Assembly: GCF_001152565.1 (NCBI RefSeq)
Contig: NZ_CQAZ01000008.1
Coordinates: 1 to 64,000 of the forward strand
Direction of reading: 5' to 3'
Origin: Yersinia pekkanenii
GTDB lineage: Bacteria; Pseudomonadota; Gammaproteobacteria; Enterobacterales; Enterobacteriaceae
DNA length: 64,000 nucleotides
Within the stretch, counting starts at the first letter, position 1; each line of letters starts with the position of its first letter. A program made the translations under genes and the position numbers. Shown piece after piece: positions 1 to 8,158 of this stretch. Under the pieces are notes generated by a model. It was not told the origin of the DNA and did no database searches. It saw only the letters and a list, made by a program, of their open reading frames with translations.

Positions 1-126
1 CGATAATTGCATCTTTTAATTTTCAGTCTAATACCGAGTCAGGTTTTGCCCCGTTAATATAATGGTGCGGCAATAAAATGGGCCTGTATTACTGAAAACA
101 ACTTCAAATTAAATTAAGGTTATATA

Positions 127-657
127 ATGTCTAACTTCAAGAAAAGTGTATTGGTTGCTGCGGTATTGTCTCTGTCTGCTTTCGCGGCTAATGCTGCCGA
201 TCAGGGTAAAGGTACGGTGACTTTTAGTGGTTCTATCATTGATGCACCGTGCTCGATTGTGGCAGATGCCGCTGATCAGGTGGTTGATATGGGGCAGGTT
301 TCTACGGCAGCACTGGCTAACAAAGGTTCTTCAGAGCCACGTAGCTTCAATATCGGTCTGGAAAAGTGTGATTTTGCCACGATGAAAACGGTCGCCATTA
401 CCTTTGACGGTACACCAGACGGTGTGGATACCGAGATGTTGAAACTGATTGGTTTAGCTGATGGCGCAGGTATTGTGATCACTGATGAAGCCGGTGCCCC
501 GATCAAACGTGGTGTTGCTTCGACCGCCAAATCGCTGGATAAGGGTAATAACAGCCTGAAGTTCTCAGCTTATCTGCAAGGTACCAGTATAACTGAAGGC
601 AGTGTCATTCCTGGCGAATTCAGCAGCGTGGCTAACTTTACACTGGCTTATAATTAA
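127..657 (+). CDS. Type 1-like fimbrial major subunit (pilin)
   Basis: A 176-residue secreted pilin of the chaperone/usher class. The first 23 residues form a Sec signal peptide ending in a likely ANA cleavage site. Cysteines at 42 and 81 are placed as the conserved disulfide pair of FimA-type pilins, and the protein ends in the usual aromatic penultimate residue (Tyr-Asn) that helps donor-strand exchange. An AAGG ribosome site lies about 8 bases before the start. No usher, chaperone or adhesin gene follows: a terminator comes directly after the stop and the next gene belongs to a sugar operon. It is therefore either the last gene of an operon beginning left of the window or a solitary subunit. 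The upstream 126 bases contain a TATAAT-like hexamer at 58-63 but no convincing -35, so the promoter is uncertain. Confidence 0.9.
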   Translation: MSNFKKSVLVAAVLSLSAFAANAADQGKGTVTFSGSIIDAPCSIVADAADQVVDMGQVSTAALANKGSSEPRSFNIGLEKCDFATMKTVAITFDGTPDGVDTEMLKLIGLADGAGIVITDEAGAPIKRGVASTAKSLDKGNNSLKFSAYLQGTSITEGSVIPGEFSSVANFTLAYN

Positions 658-684
658 TAAAATCATTCCGCCCTCTATTTAAGA

Positions 685-720
685 AAAAAGCATGTGGGAG
701 AAATCCCATGTGCTTTTTTT
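685..720 (+). terminator. Rho-independent terminator after the pilin gene
   Basis: A stem of about 15 pairs (arms 685-699 and 704-718, two G-U wobbles) is capped by a GAAA tetraloop and followed by a run of T. It lies 28 bases after the pilin stop and closes that transcription unit. Confidence 0.9.
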
Positions 721-774
721 AATGCTATCAAAGACCATAAAGAATAAAGCTAATTTACTGCCGAATGATGTAGC

Positions 775-915
775 TAAAAATAGCGTTTATTGCTGATCAC
801 TTACTGATATTAGTGATTCGGGATCGTGATCATATGCATCCAGCGCCCCAGATACGCATCTGGTTCACCGCATTGAATGATTGCGAGCCGCCGCTAACCT
901 GCATGACTGCCAGTG
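775..915. repeat. Degenerate fragments of a dispersed intergenic repeat
   Basis: The 336 bases between the pilin terminator and the kinase stop hold no credible gene. Bases 798-823 resemble the central palindrome of the repeat at 55464-55590 (CTTACT...GTGATTCGGG), and 880-905, read on the opposite strand, resembles its left end (TGCAGGT-AG-CGGC). I read this as decayed repeat material; the match is imperfect and was judged by eye. Confidence 0.3.
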
Positions 916-1056
916 TCTTTCCTTGAGAAGGACGAACTATTTTGGCTATACGAGGTAAGGCACTTGATATGCTTTGTCAGAGGTGGTGGTTGCCGGCGGC
1001 GGTTGTACAACCTAAAGGTGCAAACGCCGCCGGAGGTTCAGATAAGGTCAATTCGG

Positions 1057-1968
1057 TTACAGCGACAAGCGTGGCAGCCAGGCCGCGCCGCGCACGCCGC
1101 TGGAGTCGCCATGAAGCGCTTTGCGGATCGGGGTGTCGCACTCACCACCAAATACAGATTGCGCTAGCAGTTGCGGCAAAGTGGTATACAAGCGATCGAC
1201 ATTACTCATGCCGCCACCCAGTACAATCACGCCGGGATCGAGGATATTCACCAGTACGGCCAGTGCTTTGGCCAGTCGCCGTTCGTAAGATTGTATCGCC
1301 TGCTCGGCATAAGTTTCACCTTGCGCTAGCCGTGCCATAATCTCGTTTCCTTTCAGATGGTTGCCGCTGAGTCGTTGATAGGTGGTCTCAAAGCCGGTGC
1401 CGGAAATAAAGGTTTCATTGCAGCCCGCTTTACCACAATAGCAGGGGACATCGCGCAGATAACGCTGCTCTTCTTCATCGGGCCAGGGCAGGGGATTATG
1501 ACCCCATTCACCCGCTACGCCGTTATCGCCTACGTAAACACCCTGTTTTACCGCCACGCCTCCGCCACAGCCAGTGCCGATGATGACGGCAAAGACCACT
1601 TTATATCCGGCACCCGCGCCGTCAGCGGCTTCGGATATGGCAAGGCAGTTGGCATCGTTAGCCACTACCACCGGTCGTTGCAGCAGCGCGGAAAGATCAC
1701 TGTGTAATGGCTGACCGTTCAGCCACACCGAGTTTGCATTCTTCACCTTGCCGGTATGACGGGAAATGGTACCCGGGATGCCAACACCCACAGTTCCTTG
1801 CCTGCCCACGCGGCTTTCTGCCAGCAGCACCAGCTCAGCGATAGTCTTTATGGTGGCGGCGTAATCGTTTTTTGGCGTGGGCACCCGATGACGAAAGTGC
1901 TCGACACCCTGGTCATCCAGCGCGATAACCTCGGTTTTGGTACCACCCAGATCGATGCCAATCATCAT
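1057..1968 (-). CDS. mak: ROK-family sugar kinase, Mak-like fructokinase
   Basis: A 303-residue cytoplasmic ATP-dependent hexokinase of the ROK family, very close over its whole length to E. coli Mak (YajF), which phosphorylates fructose at C6 and, less well, other hexoses. Visible features are the N-terminal phosphate-binding DLGGTKTE, the catalytic NDAN motif near residues 103-106, the GTGCGGG loop, and the ROK zinc site made by GHNPLPW followed by CYCGKAGC. The start codon overlaps the stop of the upstream permease (ATGA), with an AAGGA site just upstream, so it is translationally coupled as the last gene of the sugar operon. In E. coli mak is not linked to an ABC transporter, so its place here suggests that the imported sugar is phosphorylated by this enzyme. 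The true substrate is unproven. Confidence 0.85.
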   Translation of the reverse strand: MMIGIDLGGTKTEVIALDDQGVEHFRHRVPTPKNDYAATIKTIAELVLLAESRVGRQGTVGVGIPGTISRHTGKVKNANSVWLNGQPLHSDLSALLQRPVVVANDANCLAISEAADGAGAGYKVVFAVIIGTGCGGGVAVKQGVYVGDNGVAGEWGHNPLPWPDEEEQRYLRDVPCYCGKAGCNETFISGTGFETTYQRLSGNHLKGNEIMARLAQGETYAEQAIQSYERRLAKALAVLVNILDPGVIVLGGGMSNVDRLYTTLPQLLAQSVFGGECDTPIRKALHGDSSGVRGAAWLPRLSL

Positions 1969-2987
1969 GATGCTTTTTCCTTATTTTTCATTCGCTGTTT
2001 TAACTGCGAAAACAGGCTACGGAATACCACGATAAAGATGATAAGTGCGCCCCAAGTGGCGGTTATCATAAAGGGATCAAGGCGCATCAGGTTAAGCCCG
2101 CTGGAGATGATTTGTAGAATGATCACCGCCAGCACCACACCGGAGATGCGGCCAAATCCACCAAACGGACTGACTTTACCTAGAAACGCCGCCAGTACTG
2201 CCACCAGCAGGTAGGAGTCGGCATAGCTGGCCTTCACCGAGTTGAGCTGACCTATCATCACCAGTGATGTTAGTGCGGCAAAGCAGGAAGAGAAGGCATA
2301 CTGCATCACGCTGGTTTTCACCAGGCTGATGCCGGAGTATTGGGTTGCGGTGGGATTCGAACCCATCATGTATAGGCTGAAGCCAAAGCGCGTTTTATTC
2401 AGAATGATGGTCGCCGCCACGCTGGCCAGCAGAAACAGAATCAGCGCATTAGGCAGGCCGAAGCTATCGCCGTTGCCGATGTTGAGCAAAATGTCAGGGA
2501 AGCCGGATAGCGTGTAGCCTCTGGTCAGCACCACGTTAATGCCGGAGATCAATGTCATAGTCCCCAGGGTCACCAGAATATCCGGGATCTTGAGTAGCGA
2601 AATCAGCAGACCATTGATCACCCCAACCAGCAGGCAGCTCAGCAGGCCAAGCGCAATAGCCAGCAGGATAATTTCATTGCTGGCGGTGCTCATCTGGCCG
2701 TTGGCAAAATGTTGCAGGCACAGGGCGATCACAATGCCGTTCAGGTTGGCAGTGGCGATAATCGACAGATTAATCCCGCCGGAAAGCATCGAAATCATCA
2801 TGCCGATGGCTAAAAGACCAATAATCGGTAGCTGATAGGCCATAGATATCAGGTTTTGCGGGCGGATAAAGCGTTCGCCATTGAGTGCAAACATCAGCAA
2901 AAATGCCCCGATAAGGACCAGATAGAGTGACAGATTTTCCGAAAAGATTGCAGAAAGACGCAACCTTGCAGGCGTATGGGTTTTCAT
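1965..2987 (-). CDS. Ribose/LsrD-type sugar ABC transporter permease
   Basis: An inner-membrane permease of the RbsC/AraH/LsrCD family (BPD_transp_2) with about ten hydrophobic segments and the family motif around SGGINLS, which lies in the conserved substrate-path region. It would pair with the permease encoded just upstream to form the membrane channel of a carbohydrate importer. I prefer the internal ATG at 2987 because a GAGGA site precedes it by eight bases; an in-frame ATG at 3002 overlaps the upstream stop (TAATG) and would give 345 residues. It lies between the partner permease and the kinase, with overlaps at both ends, so the genes are clearly co-transcribed. Confidence 0.85.
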   Translation of the reverse strand: MKTHTPARLRLSAIFSENLSLYLVLIGAFLLMFALNGERFIRPQNLISMAYQLPIIGLLAIGMMISMLSGGINLSIIATANLNGIVIALCLQHFANGQMSTASNEIILLAIALGLLSCLLVGVINGLLISLLKIPDILVTLGTMTLISGINVVLTRGYTLSGFPDILLNIGNGDSFGLPNALILFLLASVAATIILNKTRFGFSLYMMGSNPTATQYSGISLVKTSVMQYAFSSCFAALTSLVMIGQLNSVKASYADSYLLVAVLAAFLGKVSPFGGFGRISGVVLAVIILQIISSGLNLMRLDPFMITATWGALIIFIVVFRSLFSQLKQRMKNKEKAS

Positions 2988-3001
2988 GGTTCCATTCCTC
3001 A

Positions 3002-4006
3002 TTATTCTACTACCACTCTTACCTGGGCCCGCTTCTGCCGCAGTAGCTGCAGGGCATTCAGCGTGATACTGACCAGAATCACCATGCCGATGAACATGTT
3101 GTAGTAATACGGTGAGACTTTCAGTAGCGTCAGGCTGTTACTCAGGATGGCGAACAGCAGCACCCCCAGCAATGTGCCCAGCACGCTGCCGCGCCCACCG
3201 GTTACCGAGGCCCCCCCCAGCACCACTGCGGCAATAACCTGTAGTTCGGAGCCGACGATAGAGTTAGGGATCACCGTCTGCACTATCGATACCTGAATCA
3301 GACTGGCGAAGCCGGAGACGGCCCCGACAAAGGTATAGATAAATAAGGTGGTACGACGCAGGTTAAAGCCAACACGCTCGGCTGATAGTGCATTACCGCC
3401 CACCGCGAAGATACTGCGCCCCAGCACGGTGTGTTTGAGGAAAAAGTGCAGGAAAATCGCCAGCATGAACCACAGACAGGTCACCAGGCTTAGCCCATAC
3501 CAGGCACCATTCGCGGCCTGCATCGGGAGGATTTTAATTTCGGCCAGTTGCAGCAGGGAAGGAGGAATGTCGTAGATCAAATTACCCTGTGTCACCACAT
3601 ACAAGGTGCCATAGAACAGGCTATTGGTGGCGATAGTGACGATGATTGCCGTTATCCTGAAGTAGTAGATGAGCACGCCGTTCAGCAGCCCCATCAAGGC
3701 ACCGAGGATCAAACTACAGGCGATCGCCAGCCAAATATTGTCCAGCCCAGCCTGTATGAACCAGAATACAACAACGTATTGCACCACCTGAGCGATGGCG
3801 GTGAAGGAGACATCAAAGCCACCGGAGAGCAGCACCAGCATTACGCCGAGTGCGAAGATACCCAATACCGTCCAGGTTTTCAGCAGGCCGGTAATGTTAT
3901 CGAAAGTCATAAATGAGGGATTGATACTGGTGATCACGATTGACAAGATCACGATCAATACCAGCAGCAGCGTTTCCCGCTTTTTGAAGAGATTTAATAC
4001 GCCCAT
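3002..4006 (-). CDS. Ribose/LsrC-type sugar ABC transporter permease
   Basis: The second BPD_transp_2 permease, 334 residues, with repeated membrane segments and the motif LSGGFDVS equivalent to SGGINLS in its partner. Such importers use two related permeases, as in the AI-2 (LsrC/LsrD) and rhamnose systems. The annotated ATG at 4006 follows a GAGGT site; a TTG codon directly before it could extend the protein by one residue. The gene lies 27 bases after the ATPase gene and ends within the overlapping start region of the next permease. The genus of sugar cannot be deduced from the permease alone. Confidence 0.87.
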   Translation of the reverse strand: MGVLNLFKKRETLLLVLIVILSIVITSINPSFMTFDNITGLLKTWTVLGIFALGVMLVLLSGGFDVSFTAIAQVVQYVVVFWFIQAGLDNIWLAIACSLILGALMGLLNGVLIYYFRITAIIVTIATNSLFYGTLYVVTQGNLIYDIPPSLLQLAEIKILPMQAANGAWYGLSLVTCLWFMLAIFLHFFLKHTVLGRSIFAVGGNALSAERVGFNLRRTTLFIYTFVGAVSGFASLIQVSIVQTVIPNSIVGSELQVIAAVVLGGASVTGGRGSVLGTLLGVLLFAILSNSLTLLKVSPYYYNMFIGMVILVSITLNALQLLRQKRAQVRVVVE

Positions 4007-4033
4007 CAACGTTACCTCGGTCTGATGCCAGTA

Positions 4034-5515
4034 TTAATGGCTTTCCATTTCACGCAGTAGTGCATCGTTATCTACGTCGTTTGTGAGCCAACTTTTACCG
4101 AAGCGGCCACGGCGCATCATGATGATGCGGTCACAGTTCGCCAGTAGCTCGGGCAGTTCGTCAGAGATAAAAATGATGCCCATCCCTTCACTGGCTTTGG
4201 TTCTCACGGTCTGATAGATATAACTTTTTGCACCGACATCGATGCCAACCGTTGGGCTGTCGAGGATGAATACTTTAGGTTTCATCGCCAGCCATTTTGC
4301 CAGCACGACTTTTTGCTGGTTGCCGCCGGAGAGCATACGAATGGGCTTGGATTGGTTATCAAATTTCACCTGCATCCCTTTCAGATAGCCTGCCACCGCA
4401 TCGCGCAGTTTACCGCCGTCCAGCAGCTTTATTGGATTGAGATAATGATCCAGCGTGCAGATGGCGGCGTTGGCGGCAATACTCTGATCCATCACTAACC
4501 CTTGCAGCAGGCGATCCTCGGGGACATAAGCGATACCGTTTTTAACCGCATCCTGGATACTTTTGATGGCGATGGGGCGGCCATTAAGATGAATATCGCC
4601 GGACTGAGCCGGTTCAACGCCAAATAAAGCCATCGCCAGCTCGGTACGCCCAGAGCCGAGTAATCCGGCAATACCCAGCACTTCGCCCTGATGCAGATCG
4701 AAGCTGATATCCTGGAAACTGTTATGTTTAGAGAGGCTGCGAACGCTCAAGAGAACGTTATCGCTGGCGTGTGACTCATGTGCTGAGAAGGCCAGTTCAT
4801 AGCCCAGCATCATGTTTTCAATCTGGCCGCTGGTCAGGTTACTGACCGGAACGGTATCGATAAGTTTGCCGTCACGCATCACCGTAATGCGATCGCAAAT
4901 CTCTAGCAGCTCATTGAGCTTATGACTGATAAAAATGAATGAGATACCCTGCTCGCGTAAGCGGTACAGGATCGCAAACAGATTGTTGATCTCGGTACGG
5001 GTCAGCGCGGTAGTAGGTTCATCAAGGATGATCAATTTAGAGTCGTTAATCAGTGCACGGGCGATTGCCACCAACTGCTGTTTGGCAATAGGGAGTTCCT
5101 CTACCGTGGCCTCTAAATCAAGGGTAATACCGAGCTGTTGGACGATTTGTTGGGCTTTATTTTTAAACCGGCCGGAAAATACAAACGTTTTTTTATCGTT
5201 TAGCATCTGGCTGATATAAATATTTTCCAGCACCGTCAGGTTAGGAAACAGCGACAGATCTTGATAGATGATACCGATACCTTGTTGCGCGGCTTCAATG
5301 GCGTTGTATTTATCAATCTGTTTACCGTTGATGGTCAGGATGCCACGATCGTACTCCAGCACCCCGGCAATAATTTTCATCAATGTCGATTTACCACAAC
5401 CGTTTTCACCGACCAGCCCATGAACTTCCCCCTGGTTAATATCGAAGCTGACGTTATTTAACGCAATCACGCCATCAAAGGTTTTCGTGACGTGTTCAAT
5501 GGACAAAAATTGCAT
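4034..5515 (-). CDS. Sugar ABC transporter ATPase with two nucleotide-binding domains
   Basis: A 493-residue cytoplasmic ATPase of the RbsA/MglA/LsrA class that powers the two permeases. The N-terminal domain has a full Walker A (GENGCGKST) and Walker B (LIILDEPTTAL). The C-terminal domain has the degenerate P-loop typical of the family (GLLGSGRTEL), a signature LSGGNQQK and a Walker B ending FILDSPT, where Asp-Glu is replaced by Asp-Ser, so catalysis probably depends mainly on one site. I start it at the ATG at 5515, preceded by a G-rich ribosome site; the 35 extra codons of the longer open frame run back into a palindromic repeat and have no homology. It is separated from the binding-protein gene by that repeat. 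Confidence 0.9.
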   Translation of the reverse strand: MQFLSIEHVTKTFDGVIALNNVSFDINQGEVHGLVGENGCGKSTLMKIIAGVLEYDRGILTINGKQIDKYNAIEAAQQGIGIIYQDLSLFPNLTVLENIYISQMLNDKKTFVFSGRFKNKAQQIVQQLGITLDLEATVEELPIAKQQLVAIARALINDSKLIILDEPTTALTRTEINNLFAILYRLREQGISFIFISHKLNELLEICDRITVMRDGKLIDTVPVSNLTSGQIENMMLGYELAFSAHESHASDNVLLSVRSLSKHNSFQDISFDLHQGEVLGIAGLLGSGRTELAMALFGVEPAQSGDIHLNGRPIAIKSIQDAVKNGIAYVPEDRLLQGLVMDQSIAANAAICTLDHYLNPIKLLDGGKLRDAVAGYLKGMQVKFDNQSKPIRMLSGGNQQKVVLAKWLAMKPKVFILDSPTVGIDVGAKSYIYQTVRTKASEGMGIIFISDELPELLANCDRIIMMRRGRFGKSWLTNDVDNDALLREMESH

Positions 5516-5562
5516 AATTCCCCCAGGTGTGGGTGGATAGCCCCCGGCTGGCGGGGGCGAAG

Positions 5563-5685
5563 TATACCGGTCATACTTCAAGCCGCAGGTGTGTTGGCTG
5601 CCTTTGCGCCCCCCAGCCACTTACTGATGTAAGCTCCTGGGATTTGCTCAGTTGCCGCCTTCCTGCAACTCGAATTATTTAGGGC
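5563..5685 (-). repeat. Dispersed palindromic intergenic repeat, copy 1
   Basis: A roughly 123-bp imperfect palindrome between the binding-protein and ATPase genes. Read on the minus strand it begins near GAGTTGCAGGAAGGCGGCAA, contains the central GAGCTTACATCAGTAAGTGG and ends GAAGTATGACCGGTATA. The second copy at 55464-55590 shares the same order of blocks. It begins directly at the stop codon of the binding-protein gene. A GC-rich hairpin (arms GCCCCCG and CGGGGGC, 5540-5558) lies beyond it. Such elements often stabilise upstream mRNA, which would favour high binding-protein levels. Confidence 0.8.
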
Positions 5686-6675
5686 CTAGAAGTCGTATTT
5701 TTTGTAGTTTTCTTTGGTAACGGTCAGCGGTTTATCAAAAATGATATTCATACCGTTGATTTCAGGTTTGCCCAGTCCGGGAACTTCCAGCCCCGGCTTG
5801 ATCTGATCGCGCTTGCCATCCAGCACCATTTTGGCAATGTAGGCCATAGCATAGGAGGCTTCGCCCGGGCTCCAGAGGATCGACTCGGTAATAGCACCGT
5901 CTTCCAGGAAGCGGGCGCTCTCTTTCGGCGAGGTGGTGCCAATGACGGTCAGTTTGCCGACTAAGCCTTTTTCACGTAGTGCTTGTCCAGCACCGGGTGC
6001 GCCCTGACTGCCGAAGGACAGCACGCCTTTCAGGTCCGGATAGGTTGCAATCAACTCGAGGGTTTTTTGGCGTGAAGCGTTACGATCTTCGCTGACCGGG
6101 AAGCGTTCGGCCACCAGTTTCATTTGCGGATATTTTTCTTTCATTCGCTTGATAGCGGCATCAGCCCAGATGTTATGAGCGGGTACGGTCAACGAGCCGA
6201 CGTAGATGGCGAATTCGCCTTTCCCACCGGCATGTTTGGCAAACTGGTCCATCATATAGCGGCCAAATTTTTGGTTTTCGATCATTTCGACATCATAATC
6301 AGCTTCTTTCTGGTTGACCGATTCATGGGTGATCACCACAATATTTTGCGCACGGGCCTGTTTAAATACCGGTTCGACAGAACTGGCGTTATTAGGCACC
6401 ACCAGCAGTGCATTGTTGCCCTGCGAAATGCTGTCGCGTATCACGCTCACTTGTTGCTGCTCATCAGCAGAGGCAGGAGCCTGAAAGTAGGTCTTAATGC
6501 CAAAATCTTTTGCCGCTTTTTTCAGGCCAGTTTCATAATCATTAAACCAGGCGGAGCGAAGTTTAGGGATACCGACCATCGAATAGGTTTCGTCGGCGGC
6601 GTATGCAGGCACCGTAGTACAAAGGGCTGAAAAACCAAAGAGTACCGTGAGGGCCAGTGTATTTCGTATTTTCAT
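5686..6675 (-). CDS. Periplasmic sugar-binding protein (LsrB/RhaS type)
   Basis: A 329-residue periplasmic substrate-binding protein for the adjacent ABC importer. It has a signal peptide of about 26 residues ending PAYA-A, then a Peripla_BP_4 fold. Opening GIPKL, an internal DADAA-like aspartate region (IWADAAIKR) and the C-terminal KENYKKYDF resemble LsrB and RhaS, which end almost identically. The start ATG has an AGGA site about 8 bases upstream. It is the third gene of the operon, after the SIS and VOC genes, and is followed by a palindromic repeat. There is no luxS-linked lsr gene set here, so AI-2 is not the likely ligand; a ketose or deoxy-sugar is more plausible. Confidence 0.88.
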   Translation of the reverse strand: MKIRNTLALTVLFGFSALCTTVPAYAADETYSMVGIPKLRSAWFNDYETGLKKAAKDFGIKTYFQAPASADEQQQVSVIRDSISQGNNALLVVPNNASSVEPVFKQARAQNIVVITHESVNQKEADYDVEMIENQKFGRYMMDQFAKHAGGKGEFAIYVGSLTVPAHNIWADAAIKRMKEKYPQMKLVAERFPVSEDRNASRQKTLELIATYPDLKGVLSFGSQGAPGAGQALREKGLVGKLTVIGTTSPKESARFLEDGAITESILWSPGEASYAMAYIAKMVLDGKRDQIKPGLEVPGLGKPEINGMNIIFDKPLTVTKENYKKYDF

Positions 6676-6700
6676 GATGTTGTCCTTATAAAGTCTCTAT

Positions 6701-7174
6701 TCAGGCAGGATAACGCCGCTCAGGTTCGGGAATTGCACCGGCATTGCCGATCTCAATGACTGCACCCTGGAATCGTTCTTCGGTATCGAGGTAGTAGAAA
6801 ACATCGTCGCCGATATTACCGCTCTGTACCACGTCGTAACCGCGCGCTTTATAGCGCGTTAGCGCTTTTTCACAGTCGGCGAAATAAAGTTTCATATGAT
6901 GCAGACCGTAACCGTGCTTCTCGATATATTCGTCATAAATGCTGTAGCCAGAGACAGGTTGCATTAACTCCATCTGCACGCCGTTAATCCAGCACACCGC
7001 GATTTGATAAATATGTTCGGCAGGTTTACCACGATAAAGTGAGTTGTTAACGTTATGCGGGCCGTAGGTATAGACATCCCACGGGCCGATATCAAACGCT
7101 TCTGTGTAGTGTTTCATTGCTGCATCCAAGTCTTTGACCAGATGGGCAATTTGAATGATGTCGCCGTCTTTCAT
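6701..7174 (-). CDS. VOC-superfamily (glyoxalase/dioxygenase fold) protein
   Basis: A small cytoplasmic protein of 157 residues with the vicinal-oxygen-chelate fold: QIAHLVKDLDAAMKHY opens the first beta-alpha-beta module and GLHHMKLYFAD opens the second, supplying His residues in the usual metal-ligand places; a Glu near the end (VIEIGN) is a plausible third ligand. Members include glyoxalase I, epimerases and ring-cleaving dioxygenases, so the reaction is not predictable. I start it at the ATG at 7174, which follows a GAGGG site and lies 10 bases after the SIS stop; the longer open frame overlaps that gene. In this operon an epimerase or isomerase role on the imported sugar is the simplest guess. 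Confidence 0.75.
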   Translation of the reverse strand: MKDGDIIQIAHLVKDLDAAMKHYTEAFDIGPWDVYTYGPHNVNNSLYRGKPAEHIYQIAVCWINGVQMELMQPVSGYSIYDEYIEKHGYGLHHMKLYFADCEKALTRYKARGYDVVQSGNIGDDVFYYLDTEERFQGAVIEIGNAGAIPEPERRYPA

Positions 7175-7184
7175 GACCAGGCCC

Positions 7185-7757
7185 TCAGGCAAATTTATGG
7201 GGTAGACCTTCAAGGTTTGTATGGCTGGCTTGCATCGCGTCCATAGAGATATTACAGCGTTCAATTAGCATCATGGTGACGATGTCGGTGAATAAAAACA
7301 GCGACTGTTCCAGTAGGGTGGACATCGGCTGAATGGAAGGGACTTCCTCTTCACCACCAAAAATCTGCCCTGGTACGCGCACGGCTAAATCGGCATATTG
7401 GCCGTGTTCGTTTTCCGGATGCGCGGTGAGTAATACGATGCGGGCTCCGGCTTCTTTAGCCAGCTTAATGATGTTCAGTTCGACGTTGGTGACCGCGCAA
7501 TGCACGATTAGCAGGTCGCCTTTACCGAGGTAAGGCGTGGTAGTGTCGTACACCACATAGCTATCAAACCCCATATGTTTCAGACGCATAGCAAAACCAC
7601 GTACGGATAGTTGCATCCTGCCCATGGCATAGAGCTGTATGGTTTTGGCTTGACGAATCTCTTCGATTAGCTGCTCAATTTCTTGTTCATCCACTTTCAG
7701 CAAAGTGGTTCGGTTTTCTTCAATGACCTTTTCGACCAGATCGTGATACTGAGACAT
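7185..7757 (-). CDS. SIS-domain protein, 6-phospho-3-hexuloisomerase-like
   Basis: A 190-residue single SIS-domain protein resembling HxlB (PHI), which interconverts 3-hexulose-6-phosphate and fructose-6-phosphate. Visible are GRMQLSVRGFAMRL (compare GRSG...AFAMRL in HxlB), the TTTP...GDLLI segment, and IQPMSTLLEQSLFLF near the end, a hallmark of the family. The usual GSGET phosphate loop is here HCAVTNVE, a notable change that may alter substrate or activity. Start chosen at 7757, directly after a GAGGAAA site. It is the first gene of the operon, and its upstream region holds an inverted repeat and a CRP-like site. A sugar-phosphate isomerase fits well with the ROK kinase at the far end. Confidence 0.78.
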   Translation of the reverse strand: MSQYHDLVEKVIEENRTTLLKVDEQEIEQLIEEIRQAKTIQLYAMGRMQLSVRGFAMRLKHMGFDSYVVYDTTTPYLGKGDLLIVHCAVTNVELNIIKLAKEAGARIVLLTAHPENEHGQYADLAVRVPGQIFGGEEEVPSIQPMSTLLEQSLFLFTDIVTMMLIERCNISMDAMQASHTNLEGLPHKFA

Positions 7758-7819
7758 TTCTATTTCCTCGGGGTGGCGCAAAGAGAGAAGGTAAGAAAGC
7801 TATCTATTGCCCGCTTTAG

Positions 7820-7835
7820 TTTACAAATATGTAAA
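7820..7835. promoter_or_regulatory. Perfect inverted repeat, candidate operator
   Basis: TTTACA and TGTAAA arms separated by four bases lie about 63 bp upstream of the SIS start, in the 401-bp divergent region between the sugar operon and its regulator. It is a candidate binding site for the GntR/LacI protein encoded on the other side. A second weaker pair, ATGAC (8092-8096) and GTCAT (8109-8113), lies just before the regulator gene. Both are inferences from symmetry only. Confidence 0.4.
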
Positions 7836-7945
7836 TTATTTTATTGCTGGCTGTTAAATATCCTATCTTTTATTTTACAATTTCTTTTGGTTTTGATCAC
7901 ATTTTACGTATTTTGGGCTTTTTATTAGCCACTTATTGACTGATA

Positions 7946-7961
7946 AGTGACCTTTATCACA
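7946..7961. promoter_or_regulatory. CRP-cAMP site candidate in the sugar operon divergent region
   Basis: AGTGACCTTTATCACA matches the TGTGA-N6-TCACA consensus at nine of ten positions. It lies between the divergent sugar operon and regulator and suggests catabolite control of the operon. Confidence 0.6.
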
Positions 7962-8158
7962 GTTTTAGCGGGTTATTTTATTTTTTGAGGAAAAATAGAC
8001 CAGTAAGGTGTTATAAATTAGTGAGTTTATTTATTTCCAAATTTGTTACTTATATTACTGTGTCATTTTACTTATTATCGCCCTTTAGGTAATGACTGCT
8101 TTATACTGGTCATCTGCTGCTACTGTGGAATGGCATAACGGGCGAAAATTTTGGGAAT

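Noticed and set aside
942-1340. Plus-strand open frame opposite the kinase gene
   Set aside because: It lies inside the clearly coding kinase in another frame and has no ribosome site or homology.
3548-3916. 122-codon plus-strand frame over the permease
   Set aside because: A shadow of the permease, with atypical composition.
5686-7757. The operon as an AI-2 (lsr) uptake system
   Set aside because: The binding protein resembles LsrB, but lsrK, lsrF, lsrG and lsrR relatives are absent, and the kinase is Mak-like.
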